Virus record (IMG/VR): IMGVR_UViG_3300044814_000005
Span: 1 to 45,236 of that record
Source: a virus
DNA: 45,236 bases
Direction: 5' to 3' (one strand)
Numbering within the stretch: position 1 is the first letter of the stretch; every line of letters starts with the position of its first letter. The translations under genes were made by a program, and so were the position numbers. A model generated the notes under the pieces. It was not told the origin of the DNA and did no database searches. It saw only the letters and a program-made list of their open reading frames with translations. Below, in pieces: positions 42,717 to 45,236 of this stretch.

Positions 42717-43843
42717 CCACAGGCAAGCTGAGAGAGTTCGCCAAAATTCAGGGTGAGCACGGTGTGTTGCTGCCCCTGCTGAAGGAGAACATGCTGGAGG
42801 CATTCGGCCCGGACCTTGATAGGCGAGCCGATCTTATGCACCCTTCCGACATGGCTCATGCCGACTGGTGTCCTCGCGCGGAGTATTACAAGCTGACTGG
42901 TGTGCCAATGCCAGAGGAGCGATTCAATCTGGTACGGGAGAACATCTTTGATGAGGGCTATGAGATTCAGTTCAAATGGCAGCGGAGAATGCGCGCCACA
43001 CATAGGCTGTACGGGCAGTGGCTTTGTGAGTTGTGTGGTGAGAATGTAACTGGCTTGGAGCCTGACTTCATTGGTTGCCGTAATTCACATGGGCATATGT
43101 GGAAATACAATGAGGTTCCATTGCTGTCTCATACTCTCATGGTTGGTGGCTCTGCTGACGGGGCTATTGATGACTACCTGGTGGAGATCAAGAGTGTCGG
43201 CCTGGGTACGATGCGCATAGAGGCACCCAAGCTGCTGGCCAAGCACTACGTACACACTACCGAAGGCAACAATCTCTACGACCTGGACTCTGTATGGCGT
43301 GAGCTTAAGCGGCCATTCACTAGTCACGTCATTCAGGGGCAGTGGTACCTGTGGCTGGCACGAGAGCTTGGGCTGCCATTTACTAGCATGCGGTATCTTT
43401 ACGAGTACAAGCCTAATCAGCAGGTAAAGGAGTTCGTGATACCTCAGTCTGATACTGCGATCCGGTCTCAGCTAGACAGGGTAGAACTGATGCTATACGC
43501 TCTAGAGACGAGGCAAATACCACCAGACCGTGAGGGGTGTAAGATCTGCCCTGCAATTGAGAGGGATCTGAATGGGTCGAACCGTACGTCAAAGCTCCGA
43601 TCTGCAAATGGGCAGAGGAAGTACGACAGCAGTGATACGTTTGAATGGTCAGGGAATATTGCTGTCGCGGTGGGCCGAGAAACCCTTCGAGGACCCTCCC
43701 AGCCTGCCAAAGGACGTAACGTCCGTGTCCGACAAGGAACTGATGGGGCTGCTTCAGAAGCTGACAGCGTGGCGCAAGTACCTGGGCATGCAGGTGGCAT
43801 TGGCCATCGTGGACGAACGGTACGCCGACAGAACAATGACTAG
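42701..43843 (+). CDS. Cas4/RecB-like exonuclease, reading frame probably broken near its end
   Basis: The protein starts at ATG 42701. The nuclease core shows Asp153 (GGSADG), Glu162-x-Lys164 (VEIKSV), Gln212/Gln214 (VIQGQWY) and Lys237. Cys57 (DWCPRAEYY) plus Cys280/Cys283 (GCKICPA) look like three of four 4Fe-4S ligands. A CELC...C zinc finger (109-126) is inserted. After residue about 288 the frame continues with cysteine-free, shadow-like sequence over the next gene. In the other frame (43561-43635) a segment with PICKWAEEV supplies the fourth cysteine and ends TGA 43633-43635, overlapping a GTG. The uninterrupted frame runs to 43843. Confidence 0.75.
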   Translation: MVRRLATGKLREFAKIQGEHGVLLPLLKENMLEAFGPDLDRRADLMHPSDMAHADWCPRAEYYKLTGVPMPEERFNLVRENIFDEGYEIQFKWQRRMRATHRLYGQWLCELCGENVTGLEPDFIGCRNSHGHMWKYNEVPLLSHTLMVGGSADGAIDDYLVEIKSVGLGTMRIEAPKLLAKHYVHTTEGNNLYDLDSVWRELKRPFTSHVIQGQWYLWLARELGLPFTSMRYLYEYKPNQQVKEFVIPQSDTAIRSQLDRVELMLYALETRQIPPDREGCKICPAIERDLNGSNRTSKLRSANGQRKYDSSDTFEWSGNIAVAVGRETLRGPSQPAKGRNVRVRQGTDGAASEADSVAQVPGHAGGIGHRGRTVRRQNND

Positions 43844-44072
43844 TGTCACGGCATTGAAGGGTTATGACTTCCGAAAGGTGGATTCAAAGGAGCGGGCCTG
43901 GAATGACGCTGATTACACTGGCGCGGAGAAGGACCAAGCCGATGCCTATTCATACCGTAAGCTGATTGAGGCGTTGTACGAGAACGTGGATAACGATGGG
44001 TTCATTGTGTCAAGAGAGATCACCCGAAGGGGGAATGTGAATGCCAACAGAAGAAGCGATCGTTATAGCTGA
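43632..44072 (+). CDS. Hypothetical helical protein
   Basis: The real frame is visible from about RWAEKPFEDPPSLP onward: it is helical with an SDKELMGLLQKLTAWRKYL segment and a C-terminal part reading AYSYRKLIEALYENV. GTG 43632 overlaps the TGA of the exonuclease's alternative frame in the GTGA manner used throughout this phage, giving 146 residues. ATG 43572 (with GAGAGG upstream) and TTG 43659 are other possible starts. I do not recognise the family. Confidence 0.6.
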   Translation: MIRLNGQGILLSRWAEKPFEDPPSLPKDVTSVSDKELMGLLQKLTAWRKYLGMQVALAIVDERYADRTMTSVTALKGYDFRKVDSKERAWNDADYTGAEKDQADAYSYRKLIEALYENVDNDGFIVSREITRRGNVNANRRSDRYS

Positions 44073-44493
44073 CATCACTGAATGCTTGTGGGGTGACGAC
44101 CCTGGCATATTCAATGAGCTTTACGCTGAGTGTGTTGGTCAGTACCTTCGCTGGGGTGACCAGCAACACATTATCAGTTACTACTACAGTACCGGCTACT
44201 ATGGCAGGCGTGCTGAGGACTCCAAGAAGCAGAATGCTCATCTGAATAAGCTTGGAACCATTAGTTGGGAGGACATTCTTCTTGAGGAAATATACGAGGC
44301 ATTCGCAGAGCGTGACTGGACTAAGCAGCGTGCTGAATTGGTGCAGAGCGCGGCTGTCATTGCGTCAATGATAAGGGACGGTGACCGTGCGCACCGTAAG
44401 ACAGAGGACGCAGCAAAGTCTGAGCTTGAGCACACAGCAGTCGGCACTCCGGTACATCAACCTGATCAAACGGCAGAGAGACGAGATCAATGA
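44041..44493 (+). CDS. MazG-like NTP pyrophosphohydrolase (putative)
   Basis: The 150-residue protein starts at ATG 44041, overlapping the previous gene by 32 bases. Residues about 75-115 hold the all-alpha NTP pyrophosphatase pattern: SWEDILLEEIYEAFAERDW (E-E-x-x-E-A type motif) and then RAELVQSAAVIASMI, similar to the MazG-like family common in Streptomyces. Such enzymes hydrolyse (d)NTPs. Its stop overlaps the next gene (ATGA at 44490), also a putative pyrophosphatase. Confidence 0.55.
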   Translation: MPTEEAIVIADITECLWGDDPGIFNELYAECVGQYLRWGDQQHIISYYYSTGYYGRRAEDSKKQNAHLNKLGTISWEDILLEEIYEAFAERDWTKQRAELVQSAAVIASMIRDGDRAHRKTEDAAKSELEHTAVGTPVHQPDQTAERRDQ

Positions 44494-45125
44494 GCGAGAG
44501 GCAAATGTTCAGCGATCTTCATGGTCTAATAGACCCAGGAACGGGGAGACCAGTAAACATGAGCAGAGTAGAAGATCTTCCAATACACACAGTAGAGAGC
44601 GCAATGGCATCGGAGAACGCCCGGAGGAGGGTAAGAGACGCCGACACGTCTATGTGGGAGGAGACAGGGCTTCATCAGAGACCAACCGGCGTAGGACACG
44701 AGCACTGGGTGACCAAAGACAGCGGGGCACGAGAACAGTACGACAGCGGAATGGTCCGTGATATAGACAAGGATAAGCCCGACTACACACTGATAGACGG
44801 GCCTTTCCTTTATCGGTGGGCCATGCTAATGGTGCGTGGTGCGGAGAAATACGGCCGGGACAATTGGCGTAAGGCAGACAGCGAGAAGGAGTTGCATAGA
44901 TTCCAGGCCTCGGCGCTACGACACATGCATCAGTGGCTGGACGATGACCCGTCAGATAATGAGGACCATGCTGCTGCGGTGGCTTTTAACTTGGCAGCCG
45001 CAGAGATGGTCAAGGGTAAGCTAGCTGAGCACACCATAGTGCCTGCAAAGATAGTAGACCCGTGGCATAGGGTGGCAGATGTTCCTATCCAGCGCAGACC
45101 TATCAAAGACAATCCACAAGCCTGA
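44490..45125 (+). CDS. dATP/dGTP diphosphohydrolase-like protein (MazZ-type domain)
   Basis: The 211-residue protein starts at ATG 44490. From about residue 90 the phage dATP/dGTP diphosphohydrolase pattern is clear: DIDKDKPDYTLIDGP, then RGAEKYGRDNWRK, RFQASALRHMHQW and DHAAAVAFNLAAAEM. MazZ-type proteins convert dGTP to dGMP in phages that replace adenine with 2-aminoadenine, but the domain also occurs in ordinary phages. The first 80 residues are polar and variable. It overlaps the MazG-like gene and ends eleven bases before a ligase-like gene. Confidence 0.75.
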   Translation: MSERQMFSDLHGLIDPGTGRPVNMSRVEDLPIHTVESAMASENARRRVRDADTSMWEETGLHQRPTGVGHEHWVTKDSGAREQYDSGMVRDIDKDKPDYTLIDGPFLYRWAMLMVRGAEKYGRDNWRKADSEKELHRFQASALRHMHQWLDDDPSDNEDHAAAVAFNLAAAEMVKGKLAEHTIVPAKIVDPWHRVADVPIQRRPIKDNPQA

Positions 45126-45135
45126 GGAGGACACA

Positions 45136-45236
45136 GTGGAAGTTGCATTCAAAGCATTTGGTAAGATCCCTAGACTGTTCAGGGATATCACCATCACGGA
45201 GAAGATCGACGGGACCAACGGAGCCATTGGTATCGA
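45136..45236 (+). CDS. RNA/DNA ligase-like protein, N-terminal fragment (partial)
   Basis: The gene starts at GTG 45136, five bases after AGGAGG, and runs off the right edge. Residues 21-28 read TEKIDGTN, the nucleotidyltransferase motif I (K-x-D-G) with the catalytic lysine, in the form used by phage RNA ligases (EKIDGTN). It may repair cleaved tRNAs or nicked DNA. Ligase versus RNA ligase cannot be decided from the fragment. Confidence 0.65.
   Translation, partial: MEVAFKAFGKIPRLFRDITITEKIDGTNGAIGI

Noticed and set aside
42701-43843. CRISPR association of the Cas4-like gene
   Set aside because: No Cas1/Cas2 genes and no repeat-spacer array were seen; Cas4-like exonucleases are common in phages without CRISPR.
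44381-44761. A 126-codon open frame overlapping the MazG-like and MazZ-like genes
   Set aside because: It is extremely Arg, Ser and Gln rich and overlaps two genes with recognisable domains joined by an ATGA junction.

Overview
The window is a contiguous block of a tailed-phage genome in which every gene I can support lies on the + strand. A sheath gene, two tail-tube genes and a full contractile baseplate set show that the virion is a myovirus. The host is probably an actinobacterium: the window encodes a WhiB-like iron-sulfur regulator (a family essentially restricted to Actinobacteria and their phages), a proteasome/HslV-like hydrolase, and many GTG/TTG starts. Genes are packed with 1-4 nt stop/start overlaps, which implies extensive translational coupling.

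Layout. (1) 1-8.9 kb, head and connector genes: the tail end of a probable terminase, then portal, scaffold-like protein, major capsid protein followed by a strong hairpin, small head proteins, connector proteins and an unusual glycine-rich protein with a ParB/sulfiredoxin-like segment. (2) 8.9-12.6 kb: sheath, tandem tail-tube paralogues, and a T4 gp26/gp51-like assembly chaperone whose reading frame appears to continue through a +1 programmed frameshift. (3) 12.7-19.4 kb: tape measure with a tail-lysozyme domain, CIS-tube-like hub protein, gp53/LysM-like, gp27-like hub, a gp5-like OB-fold spike carrying a collagen-like stretch, and gp25. (4) 19.4-28.2 kb: baseplate J, a C1q-like fibre protein, a gpI/PA14/LamG-type fusion and a very large fibre ending in a LysM-like segment. 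(5) 28.2-29.7 kb: a three-helix membrane protein (holin candidate), a promoter with a palindrome on its -10 box, a 331-residue protein of unknown function, and a predicted three-way-junction RNA that separates the late genes from the replication genes.

(6) 29.7-39.9 kb, replication: prim-pol primase, RecA-fold (RepA-like) helicase, SNF2-type helicase, many small proteins, a MerR-like DNA-binding protein, a gp32-like ssDNA-binding protein and a family A DNA polymerase with proofreading domain. (7) 39.9-45.2 kb, recombination, regulation and nucleotide metabolism: a clear sigma70-type promoter, then a RecA-like recombinase, proteasome-like Ntn hydrolase, Holliday-junction-resolvase-like nuclease, WhiB, Cas4/RecB-like exonuclease (with an apparent frameshift), MazG-like and MazZ-like NTP pyrophosphatases, and the start of an RNA/DNA ligase.

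Prim-pol, RepA-like helicase, SNF2 helicase, SSB and PolA form a plausible replisome. RecA, the resolvase-like and Cas4-like nucleases form a recombination module, and the two pyrophosphatases would shape the dNTP pool. The most unusual items are the phage proteasome-like hydrolase, the three-way-junction RNA, the two frameshift sites and the collagen-bearing spike. I found no tRNA, CRISPR array, insertion sequence, integrase or classical endolysin.
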